DNA of 9,445 nt. Origin: Hadesarchaea archaeon (GTDB taxonomy: Archaea > Hadarchaeota > Hadarchaeia > Hadarchaeales > WYZ-LMO6). The notes under the pieces were generated by a model. It had not been told where the DNA came from, made no database searches, and was given only the letters and a program-made list of their open reading frames with translations. The DNA is taken from the NCBI GenBank assembly GCA_004347925.1, contig QNVD01000212.1:1-9445 (forward strand). Reading direction: 5' to 3'. A program made the position numbers and the translations under genes. Each line of letters begins with the position of its first letter. The stretch's first letter is position 1. Shown here piece after piece: positions 1-4,899 of this stretch.

Positions 1-2
1 TC

Positions 3-662
3 CCCCCCGACGACCCCTCGGAGATCGTGGAGGGGGGCATCCGGGCCCAGAGGGAGCTCCTGAGCGGCTTCAAGGGCAACCCGGAGGTCAACCCCCAGAG
101 GTGGAGGGAGGCCCAGCACCCCAACCAGGCCGCCATAAGCCTGGCGGGTGAGCCCACCCTCTACCCCCTCCTGGGGTCCCTCATAGAGGAGCTGCACCGA
201 AGGGGCTTCACCACCTTCCTGGTGAGCAACGGCACCCTGCCCGAAAGGCTGGAGGGGCTGGAGGTGGAGCCCACCCAGCTCTACCTGACCCTCCCCGCCC
301 CCGACAGGGAAACCTACGAGAGGGTCTGCCGCCCCAGGATCCCGGACGGGTGGGAGAGGCTGAACCGCAGCCTGGAGCTCCTCTCCTCCTTCTCCTGCAG
401 GAGGGTGCTGAGGCTGACCCTGGTGAAGGGTCTCAACCTGAAGGACCCCGAGGGTTACGCCAAGCTGGTGGAGAAGGCGGAGCCTGACTTCCTGGAGCCC
501 AAGGGCTACTTCCCGGTGGGGTACTCCAGGCAGAGGCTGGGTCCCCCCTTCATGCCCTCCCACCGGGAGATAAGGGACTTCGCGGAGAGGCTGCAGGGGC
601 TGACGGGGTACAGGATCGTGGATGAGGTTCCGGTCAGCTCCGTGGTCCTGATGAAAAAATAA
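3..662 (+). CDS. taw1: tRNA 4-demethylwyosine synthase Taw1 (TYW1), C-terminal part
   Basis: This is the C-terminal two thirds (219 visible residues) of the radical-SAM enzyme that condenses pyruvate carbons onto N1-methylguanosine-37 of tRNA-Phe to form 4-demethylwyosine, the first tricyclic step of wyosine synthesis. The frame is open from base 3, so the start and the N-terminal CxxxCxxC iron-sulfur motif lie before the window. Visible family features are the LLSGFKGNP segment, AISLAGEPTLYP (SAM-binding region), the TTFLVSNGT segment and a C-terminal block with LEPKGYFPVGYSRQRL and MPSHREI, all matching archaeal Taw1 as I know it. The GTG at 27 lies inside the conserved core and is not the real start. 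The gene ends ATG-AAA-AAA-TAA and converges on the next gene with a 13-base gap. Identity is secure; the missing N-terminus cannot be checked. Confidence 0.93.
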   Translation, partial: PPDDPSEIVEGGIRAQRELLSGFKGNPEVNPQRWREAQHPNQAAISLAGEPTLYPLLGSLIEELHRRGFTTFLVSNGTLPERLEGLEVEPTQLYLTLPAPDRETYERVCRPRIPDGWERLNRSLELLSSFSCRRVLRLTLVKGLNLKDPEGYAKLVEKAEPDFLEPKGYFPVGYSRQRLGPPFMPSHREIRDFAERLQGLTGYRIVDEVPVSSVVLMKK

Positions 663-666
663 AAAA
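654..666 (-). terminator. T-run terminator of the 676-1692 gene
   Basis: Read on the minus strand, the bases just past the stop of the 676-1692 gene give T6-A-T6, the oligo-T signal typical of intrinsic archaeal termination. It lies inside the last codons of the convergent Taw1 gene, so the two 3' ends share this segment. No hairpin is visible, and none is needed in archaea. Confidence 0.6.
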
Positions 667-675
667 GGGGAGAGG

Positions 676-1692
676 CTATTCTTCTTCCCACCTCTCCCTT
701 ATCCTCTCCCTGTACTGCTGCCAGTTCTGGGCCGCGTTCTCCCAGAGGCTCTGGATCTGGGGCTTGATCTCCTCCCACTCCTCCTCCCACTCCTCCCTCC
801 ACTCCTGCCAGAGCTGCGCGTGCTCCGGCTCCCACTCCTGGGCGTGCTCCAGGATGCACTCGGCGTTCCTCAGGTGCATCACCGCGGAGGTCATCAGCCC
901 CACCGCCCTTCCCAGCAGTCCCAGCTCCTTGGCGTGGAGGGCCAGGTTCTCCTCCTTCAGGGCCAGCTGGTAGAGCCTGTCCGCCGCCACCCTCCCTGGC
1001 AGGTTCTCCGGGGCGGTGGCCAGCATGGCCTCCACCTCCAGCCTCAGGTTCTCAAAGGCTTCCTGCAGCTCCGCGAAGCGCTGGGAGAGCCTGTTCTCCG
1101 CCGCCGCCTGCTCTAGGTTCTCCTGTATGCAGATCTTGGTGCAGATGTTCTCGAAGAGCTCATCCATCTCCTCGTATTTCTCCTTCACCTTTTCCCTTGC
1201 CCTCTCCCTGAAGTGGTTCATCCAGGCTCTGAGGAGCTCCGGGTCCCTGTTTTCCCTCCACGCGGCCAACTGCTCCTGCACTTCGGCCCTCAGCTGCTGG
1301 TTGTCCCCCGCCGCCTGCAGGGCGAGCTTCAGCTGTACCTCCCCTATCCCCGGCAGCTGCTCCTGCATCCACCTCACGATCTCCTGCTTCGCGGGCGCGT
1401 CGTAGGGGGCCACCGAGTTCAGCTTTTCCACGAACTCCTTCAGGACTCCCTGGTACTGAAGCCCCTTGCCCTTCTCCACCATCCTCTGGTACTCCTGCCA
1501 CCTGAGCCTCATCTGCTCCGCCGTGCTCAGTCCGCGGATCCTCTCCCCCACCTTCTTCAGGGAGTAGAGGGGGTGGTCGGGATCCACGTTGGCCACCGAG
1601 GCCGCCACGGGGACCGCCGTGGCCGACCCTATGCCCGCCAGCAGTACCACGGCCGCCACGAGGGGCGCTATTCCCTTTTCTCCCATTTTCAT
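676..1692 (-). CDS. Exported/membrane-anchored helical protein, DUF5667-like, Trp-rich tail
   Basis: A 338-residue protein of unknown function. I chose the ATG at 1692 over the upstream in-frame start at 1746 because a perfect GGAGGTG lies 5 bases before it. Residues 1-34 are a short basic segment (MKMGEKG) and one hydrophobic stretch (IAPLVAAVVLLAGIGSATA), like a signal anchor; the K-G-I-x-P pattern also resembles class III (pilin-type) signal peptides. Residues 35-53 (VDPDHPLYSLKKVGERI) resemble the start of DUF5667 domains, found in secreted archaeal and bacterial proteins. The rest is charged and almost wholly helical, rich in Glu, Gln, Arg and Ala, with C184 and C188 (CTKIC) and C279. 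The last 52 residues hold eight tryptophans in a very acidic helix. It is probably an extracytoplasmic helical or coiled-coil protein. It is divergent from the wHTH gene at 1888. Function is not assignable; DUF5667 membership is by eye. Confidence 0.8.
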   Translation of the reverse strand: MKMGEKGIAPLVAAVVLLAGIGSATAVPVAASVANVDPDHPLYSLKKVGERIRGLSTAEQMRLRWQEYQRMVEKGKGLQYQGVLKEFVEKLNSVAPYDAPAKQEIVRWMQEQLPGIGEVQLKLALQAAGDNQQLRAEVQEQLAAWRENRDPELLRAWMNHFRERAREKVKEKYEEMDELFENICTKICIQENLEQAAAENRLSQRFAELQEAFENLRLEVEAMLATAPENLPGRVAADRLYQLALKEENLALHAKELGLLGRAVGLMTSAVMHLRNAECILEHAQEWEPEHAQLWQEWREEWEEEWEEIKPQIQSLWENAAQNWQQYRERIRERWEEE

Positions 1693-1697
1693 TTTTT

Positions 1698-1704
1698 CAC
1701 CTCC
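1698..1704 (-). promoter_or_regulatory. Ribosome binding site fixing the start at 1692
   Basis: Minus-strand GGAGGTG, 5 bases upstream of the ATG at 1690-1692. The same heptamer with the same spacing precedes the histone gene, which supports both start choices and shows that this organism uses leadered, Shine-Dalgarno starts beside the near-leaderless ones. Confidence 0.8.
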
Positions 1705-1761
1705 GTTCCTTTCTATGTGGGAAGGGCTATTTGAAAACTCTCCCAAAACGGTTCTCTTCTG

Positions 1762-1784
1762 CCTAAAAAGAAGCCGAAAATAAC
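1762..1784 (-). promoter_or_regulatory. Possible TATA region for the 676-1692 gene
   Basis: Two T-rich minus-strand segments could serve as TATA elements, TTATTTT (1777-1783) and CTTTTTAGG (1762-1770). The second would put transcription start near 1738-1743, giving a leader of roughly 50 bases that contains the ribosome binding site. A third candidate, TTCAAATAG near 1730, would leave almost no leader. I cannot choose between them by eye. Confidence 0.3.
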
Positions 1785-1796
1785 CTCTTTTTTGAT

Positions 1797-1821
1797 TGAA
1801 AAGCTCTTTTCAAGCTTTTCA
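1797..1821. promoter_or_regulatory. Operator-like repeat cluster in the divergent intergenic region
   Basis: Three copies of one heptamer lie within 25 bases: TGAAAAG (1797-1803) facing CTTTTCA (1806-1812) across a 2-base centre, then a second CTTTTCA (1815-1821). The first and third copies also form a 9-base inverted repeat, TGAAAAGCT/AGCTTTTCA, with a 7-base spacer. The cluster lies between the starts of the 676-1692 gene and the wHTH gene at 1888, 29 bases upstream of the latter's BRE/TATA. This is the layout expected of a dimeric regulator site; the DNA-binding protein encoded at 1888 is one possible ligand. The function is inferred. Confidence 0.45.
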
Positions 1822-1849
1822 TCGTTCAGAATTCCCTTTCCGGTTTCCT

Positions 1850-1862
1850 CGAAATTTTTTTA
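1850..1862 (+). promoter_or_regulatory. BRE/TATA promoter of the wHTH-translin unit
   Basis: CGAAA followed directly by a T-run ending in TA (1850-1862) matches a purine-rich BRE plus TATA element. The TATA centre is near 1858, so initiation about 26-28 bases downstream falls at about 1884-1886, immediately before the ATG at 1888. The transcript would be leaderless or nearly so, consistent with the lack of a Shine-Dalgarno motif before that ATG. Confidence 0.6.
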
Positions 1863-1887
1863 ACCTATCTCTTTCCTTTTCTCTTGA

Positions 1888-2310
1888 ATGACCCTGAGGG
1901 AGATGCTTGGGCTCATCCTGCTCACCCTCCTCCTCCAGCTCACCCTGGCCACCGTCCTCATCCTCCTCTCCCCCACCGGGCACCTGGAGCTCTCCTCCCT
2001 CCTGCTGGCGGTGGGGATCATGGTGGCGGTGGCGGGTTCCGTGGCCGCCGTTCTGGCCTTCCTCTTCAGGAAGTACGCCAGGGAGAGGACCATGAAGGTG
2101 GCCCTGATGGGGCTCAGCGAGGACGAGAGGAGGGTCTTCGAGGAGATCCTGAGGTGCAAGGAGATAAGGCAGGACGACCTGCGCAGGAGGATGGATCTCT
2201 CCAAGGCGAAGCTGAGCGCCCTGGTCAACAACCTGGAGAAGAAGGGGATGGTACTGAAGCTGAGGCACCACAGGACCAACCTCCTGCGCCCCACCAAGGA
2301 GTTCTCCTGA
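1888..2310 (+). CDS. Membrane-anchored winged-helix DNA-binding protein
   Basis: A 140-residue protein with two hydrophobic helices (about residues 6-28 and 36-60), a basic stretch (RKYARER, 61-67) and a C-terminal winged-helix domain (about 75-137). The HTH part reads LSEDERRVFEEIL, then IRQDDLRRRMDLSKAKLSALVNNLEKKGMV, the typical MarR-like arrangement of helix 2, recognition helix and wing, followed by basic LRHHRTN. The topology puts the DNA-binding domain in the cytoplasm if both helices cross the membrane. Such membrane wHTH proteins are common in archaea and mostly uncharacterised. The ATG at 1888 is chosen because the TATA element predicts a near-leaderless start there. The stop overlaps the translin-like gene by one base (TGATG), so the two are translationally coupled. 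It may regulate its own unit or the divergent gene; no ligand is evident. Confidence 0.88.
   Translation: MTLREMLGLILLTLLLQLTLATVLILLSPTGHLELSSLLLAVGIMVAVAGSVAAVLAFLFRKYARERTMKVALMGLSEDERRVFEEILRCKEIRQDDLRRRMDLSKAKLSALVNNLEKKGMVLKLRHHRTNLLRPTKEFS
2296..2301 (+). promoter_or_regulatory. Ribosome binding site for the translin-like gene
   Basis: AAGGAG inside the 3' end of the wHTH gene, 8 bases before the ATG at 2310-2312. It decides this start over the TTG at 1884, which opens the same frame but gives only low-complexity Gly/Pro/His sequence up to here. Confidence 0.7.
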
Positions 2311-2909
2311 TGCCCGATTCCCACGACCCGGAGAAGGGGAGGCTGGAGAGGCTCAGGGAGCACTTCGACAGGGAGCTGGAGCGGAGGGAGAAGCTCCAGA
2401 ACCTTTCCAGGGAGGTGGTGAGGCTCTCGGCCAGATCCATCTTCGCCCTGCACAGGGGGGAGGAAGGGGCGGCGGGGGAACTCCTGGAGAAGGCCAGGGA
2501 GAGGCTAAAGGAGATGCTCTCCCTGGCGAGGGAGGATCCGGGCCTTCTGGCCTGGGGCACGGTGAAGGCGGCCCAGCAGGAGTACTGCGAGGCCTTCCTA
2601 GTGAGGGCCCTCCTGAGGGAGGGGAGGCTCCCGGAGCCCGAGGAGGCGGGCGTGCCCTACGACTGCTACCTGATGGCCCTGGCCGACGCCTCGGGGGAGC
2701 TGAGGAGGGCCGTTCTGGACCACCTGAGGAGGGGGGAGCTGAAGCCCGCCGAGCAGTTCTTCCGCCAGATGGAGAGGATATACGAGTTCCTGACGGAGTT
2801 CGATTACCCGGAGGCGGTTCTGCCCGGCATGAAGAGAAAACAGGATGTGGTCAGGGGGCTCGTGGAGAGGACCAGGGGGGAGCTTACCCTCTCCCTGAAA
2901 AGGGGATAA
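2310..2909 (+). CDS. Translin/Trax family protein (archaeal C3PO-like RNase candidate)
   Basis: A 199-residue, all-helical protein matching the translin family (PF01997), which forms octameric barrels; the eukaryotic translin-Trax complex (C3PO) and an archaeal Trax-like protein from Archaeoglobus are RNA-binding or RNA-cleaving. Family marks are REVVRLSARSIFALHRG (34-50), WGTVKAAQQEYCEAFL (82-97), Y120 followed by ADASGELRRAVLDHL (125-139), and a C-terminal segment with FDYPEA and KRKQDVVRGLVERTRGEL. The acidic residues expected for Trax-type catalysis are present with E-x2-E (E91, E94) and D-x3-E (D126, E130) spacing, so this copy looks Trax-like and possibly catalytic rather than translin-like. 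The usual V of QEYVEA is Cys here. It starts in a TGATG overlap with the membrane wHTH gene. Its cellular RNA target is unknown. Confidence 0.88.
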   Translation: MPDSHDPEKGRLERLREHFDRELERREKLQNLSREVVRLSARSIFALHRGEEGAAGELLEKARERLKEMLSLAREDPGLLAWGTVKAAQQEYCEAFLVRALLREGRLPEPEEAGVPYDCYLMALADASGELRRAVLDHLRRGELKPAEQFFRQMERIYEFLTEFDYPEAVLPGMKRKQDVVRGLVERTRGELTLSLKRG

Positions 2910-2910
2910 C

Positions 2911-2926
2911 TAAAAAAGGAAGGAAA
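2911..2926 (-). terminator. T-rich terminator after the histone gene
   Basis: On the minus strand, past the histone stop at 2948, the sequence becomes pyrimidine-rich and ends in T6 (2912-2917). This fits oligo-T termination in the 38-base convergent gap between the histone and translin-like genes. There is no comparable T-run on the plus strand for the translin-like gene. Confidence 0.5.
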
Positions 2927-2947
2927 GAGGTCCGTCCGCTTCCGTCC

Positions 2948-3154
2948 TCAGGTGACCACAACCACCATTCTGAGGTTGTCGGCGGAGATCGTTTTCTTTC
3001 CCTCGGCCTTGGCCGCCTTTATGGCCCCCTTAGCCACTTCCAGGAGGATCTTGTTGACGGCATCAGCCACATCAGCGGAAACGCGCTCGGCACCGGCGTC
3101 CTTGAAGAGCCTGATGATGGTGGCCTTGGGAAGCTTGGTCTTGGCATCTCCCAT
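2948..3154 (-). CDS. Archaeal histone, variant with shortened central helix
   Basis: A 68-residue single-histone-fold protein that should dimerise and wrap or compact DNA. The ATG at 3154 follows GGAGGTG with 5-base spacing; the upstream TTG at 3184 would add only a Lys-rich stretch. Visible family parts are helix 1 (LPKATIIRLFKDAGA, 8-22), loop 1 with ERVS, R15 and R24 (matching HMfB R10 and R19), helix 2, the GKKTI loop (52-56) and helix 3. Compared with HMfB from memory, ERVS to KKTI is four residues shorter, with the gap in helix 2 near V40-G43. The HMfB dimer-dimer contact residues H49 and D59 correspond to A50 and N60, and the basic HMfB C-terminus (VRRFKK) is replaced by VVVVT. It therefore looks like a histone with altered multimerisation. 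It has its own promoter and is separate from panB. Confidence 0.92.
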   Translation of the reverse strand: MGDAKTKLPKATIIRLFKDAGAERVSADVADAVNKILLEVAKGAIKAAKAEGKKTISADNLRMVVVVT

Positions 3155-3159
3155 TCCCT

Positions 3160-3166
3160 CACCTCC
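3160..3166 (-). promoter_or_regulatory. Ribosome binding site of the histone gene
   Basis: Minus-strand GGAGGTG, 5 bases before the ATG at 3152-3154. It fixes the histone start and removes the ten-residue Lys/Gly extension that the upstream TTG would add. Confidence 0.8.
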
Positions 3167-3195
3167 TTTTTTCTTTTTGACCAAAAATAACCCCC

Positions 3196-3210
3196 TTATA
3201 AACTTAAAAA
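3196..3210 (-). promoter_or_regulatory. Histone promoter (TATA) overlapping the panB 3' T-run
   Basis: Minus-strand TTTATAA (3196-3202) is a good TATA box. Initiation near 3172-3176 would give a short leader of about 20 bases containing the ribosome binding site. Just upstream, T5 (3206-3210), 13 bases past the panB stop, could be the panB terminator or a second TATA-like element. The compact 68-base gap thus seems to end one unit and start the next. Confidence 0.6.
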
Positions 3211-3222
3211 CCCTCCGTTTTT

Positions 3223-4071
3223 CTACCCCTTTTTCAGCTTCTCCAGCTCTTCCGGGGGCATCTCGTAGCTGAACTGCAGGGTGGGGAACTTCCCCTCCTT
3301 CACCTCCCTCCTGAACTCCGAGAGGGCCCTCCTTATCTCCTCCCCCAGGCCGGCGTACCTCTTCACGAACTTGGGCACGCGCTCGGTGAGGCCCAGCAGG
3401 TCATGCAGGACCAGCACCTGCCCGTCACAGTACGGTCCGGCCCCTATCCCTATGGTGGGCACCCTGACGCTCTCGGTGATGAGCTTGGCCACCTGCCAGG
3501 GGATCCCCTCCAGCACCAGGCTGAAGACCCCCGCCCTCTCCAGCTCCTTGGCCTCCTGCAGGAGGAGCCTGGCGGCCTCGGCCGTTTTGGCTCTCACCCT
3601 GTAGCCCCCGAACTGATGGATCCACTGGGGGGTCAGGCCCAGGTGACCCATCACCGGAATGCCCGCATCCAGCATGGCCCTGATCCTCCCCAGCACCGGG
3701 GTGCCGCCCTCCACCTTCACGGCCTCCGCCCCCGCCTTCAGGAACCTGCCGGCGTTGAGGACGGCCTCCGAATCGCTGGGCTGGTAGGAAAGGAAGGGCA
3801 TGTCCCCCACCACCAGGGCCCTCTTCACGGCCCTGGCCACGGCCCTGGTGTGGTGCAGCATCTCCTCCATGGTAACGGGAAGGGTGCTGGGATATCCCAG
3901 CAGGACGTTGCCCACCGAGTCCCCCACCAGGATCACCTCTATCCCCGCCTCGTCCACCAGGCGGGCGGTGGGGTAGTCGTAGGCGGTGAGCATGCATATC
4001 TTCTCCCCCCTGGCCTTCATCTCCGCCAGGGTGGTGGTGGTTACCTTGGCCTCCACTACCTCCACTTCCAC
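3223..4071 (-). CDS. panB: 3-methyl-2-oxobutanoate hydroxymethyltransferase (ketopantoate synthesis)
   Basis: A 282-residue, full-length PanB, which transfers a hydroxymethyl group from methylene-tetrahydro(methano)pterin to 2-oxoisovalerate to make ketopantoate, the first committed step to pantoate and CoA. Metal- and substrate-binding residues are in place: D51 in LVGDSVGN, D90 in VVGDMPF, K119 and E121 in AVKVEGG, and the catalytic-base glutamate E188 in LVLEGIP. HLGLTPQ (143-149) and the GIGAGPYCDGQVLVLHD block (208-224) are also typical. It follows the phosphopantothenate synthetase gene by 3 bases, so the two are one CoA transcript. The start is GTG at 4069-4071; a second GTG two codons on (4063-4065) is possible and changes nothing important. 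The C-terminal tail is short. Confidence in function is high. Confidence 0.97.
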   Translation of the reverse strand: MEVEVVEAKVTTTTLAEMKARGEKICMLTAYDYPTARLVDEAGIEVILVGDSVGNVLLGYPSTLPVTMEEMLHHTRAVARAVKRALVVGDMPFLSYQPSDSEAVLNAGRFLKAGAEAVKVEGGTPVLGRIRAMLDAGIPVMGHLGLTPQWIHQFGGYRVRAKTAEAARLLLQEAKELERAGVFSLVLEGIPWQVAKLITESVRVPTIGIGAGPYCDGQVLVLHDLLGLTERVPKFVKRYAGLGEEIRRALSEFRREVKEGKFPTLQFSYEMPPEELEKLKKG

Positions 4072-4074
4072 CCT

Positions 4075-4854
4075 TCACTTAAATAGGTGCTCCCCGGAGT
4101 CGAAGAGTTCCCTCAGGCGCCCGCACATGAGCCTCAGGCTTTCCCTCAGGTTCCTCTCGTTGTCGAAGGTCTCCACCTTCCCCCTCAGCACCTCCCTGGG
4201 CATCCCCCTCATCCTCCGGCACCCCTCCACCAGCAGGGGAAGGGCGCGGACCACGTTGTCCACGATGGTGATGCGGGCGGCCCTGGCGGTCCTGGATAGG
4301 GGATTGAGGTCCACCGCTATCACCAGCTTGCCCATCCTCTGGAGGGCCTCCGTCCTGTCCCCGTCCTCCAGGGGGACCAGGACCACATCGGCGGAGAAGA
4401 TCCCCCTCCTGTCCACCCTCCTCCTCTCGCTCTGGATCTCCGCTATCCTCACGGCGTTCTCCTCCTCCAGCCCCAGCACTTCCCTGCAGCCGTGTTTCTT
4501 CAGGTGCTCGGCTATGAGGAGCTCCCGCTCGCGGGAGCGGTGAAAGAGGTTCACCTCCACCCCCGCCCCCGTCACCTCCGCCAGCTCCGCCACCTCCTTT
4601 GGAACCAGGGCGGCGGTGTTCCCGTTCACGGAGATGACCGGGTGGGAGGCCAGGAGGAGAGCGGCGGAGGCGGCCTCGGCGGCCTCCCTGGCCAGCTCGG
4701 TGGTCCTCTCCCCCAGCAGGTAGTCGAAGGCCTCCCCCCTCCCGTGGGCCGTAAGCCCCTCTGGCACCACCATCCCCGCCCTCATTCCCTCCGTCAGCTT
4801 CTTCCTGATCCGCAGGGACTCGGCCCGGGGGTGATTAGGGAAGATCTCGTCCAT
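4075..4854 (-). CDS. Archaeal 4-phosphopantoate--beta-alanine ligase (phosphopantothenate synthetase)
   Basis: A 259-residue protein of the former DUF137 family, the archaeal enzyme that joins 4-phosphopantoate with beta-alanine using ATP, replacing bacterial PanC in the pantoate-kinase route to CoA. Conserved blocks are HPRAESLRIRKKL (8-20), GLTAHGRGEAFDYLLGE (33-49), SVNGNTAALVPKE (75-87), VEVNLFHRS (99-107), the ADVVLVPLEDGDRTEAL stretch (155-171) and VDLNPLSRTA followed by ITIVDN (181-200). The ATG at 4854 is chosen because conservation begins at once after it and GGAG lies 6 bases upstream. The in-frame extension to 5139 is Gly/His-rich shadow sequence antisense to the next gene. It is the first gene of the unit ending with PanB. 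Pantoate kinase and ketopantoate reductase are not in the window. Confidence 0.95.
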   Translation of the reverse strand: MDEIFPNHPRAESLRIRKKLTEGMRAGMVVPEGLTAHGRGEAFDYLLGERTTELAREAAEAASAALLLASHPVISVNGNTAALVPKEVAELAEVTGAGVEVNLFHRSRERELLIAEHLKKHGCREVLGLEEENAVRIAEIQSERRRVDRRGIFSADVVLVPLEDGDRTEALQRMGKLVIAVDLNPLSRTARAARITIVDNVVRALPLLVEGCRRMRGMPREVLRGKVETFDNERNLRESLRLMCGRLRELFDSGEHLFK

Positions 4855-4863
4855 TGTCCTCTC

Positions 4864-4877
4864 CGAAAGGCTTTTTG
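4864..4877 (+). promoter_or_regulatory. BRE/TATA promoter of the membrane protein-EF-1 alpha-amidase unit
   Basis: CGAAA (4864-4868) followed by GGCTTTTTG is a BRE plus TATA-like T-run centred at 4874. Initiation about 26 bases downstream coincides with the ATG at 4900, implying a leaderless mRNA; no Shine-Dalgarno motif precedes that ATG. The element resembles the one at 1850-1862 in composition and distance to its start codon. Confidence 0.55.
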
Positions 4878-4880
4878 TTC

Positions 4881-4895
4881 GATAAAACCATTTCC
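4881..4895 (-). promoter_or_regulatory. TATA/BRE promoter of the CoA unit
   Basis: On the minus strand, GGAAATGG followed by TTTTATC (TATA at 4881-4887) predicts initiation near 4857-4861, giving a leader of a few bases before the ATG at 4854. The TATA lies beyond the divergent plus-strand TATA at 4871-4877, so the two promoters cross within the 45-base gap. Confidence 0.5.
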
Positions 4896-4899
4896 CCTG

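Noticed and set aside
676..1692. Coding repeat or low-complexity artefact instead of a gene
   Set aside because: There is a perfect ribosome binding site, a signal-like N-terminus, a T-run terminator and a long ordered helical pattern; the plus-strand frames through it are shadows.
1884..2309. TTG-initiated extension of the translin-like frame to a 341-residue protein
   Set aside because: The extension is low-complexity His/Pro/Gly/Ala sequence in another frame of the membrane wHTH gene; the translin homology begins only after the ATG at 2310, which has its own AAGGAG.
3155..3184. TTG start adding ten residues (MVKKKKGGEG) to the histone
   Set aside because: The extra codons are formed from the leader and ribosome binding site; GGAGGTG lies 5 bases before the internal ATG.
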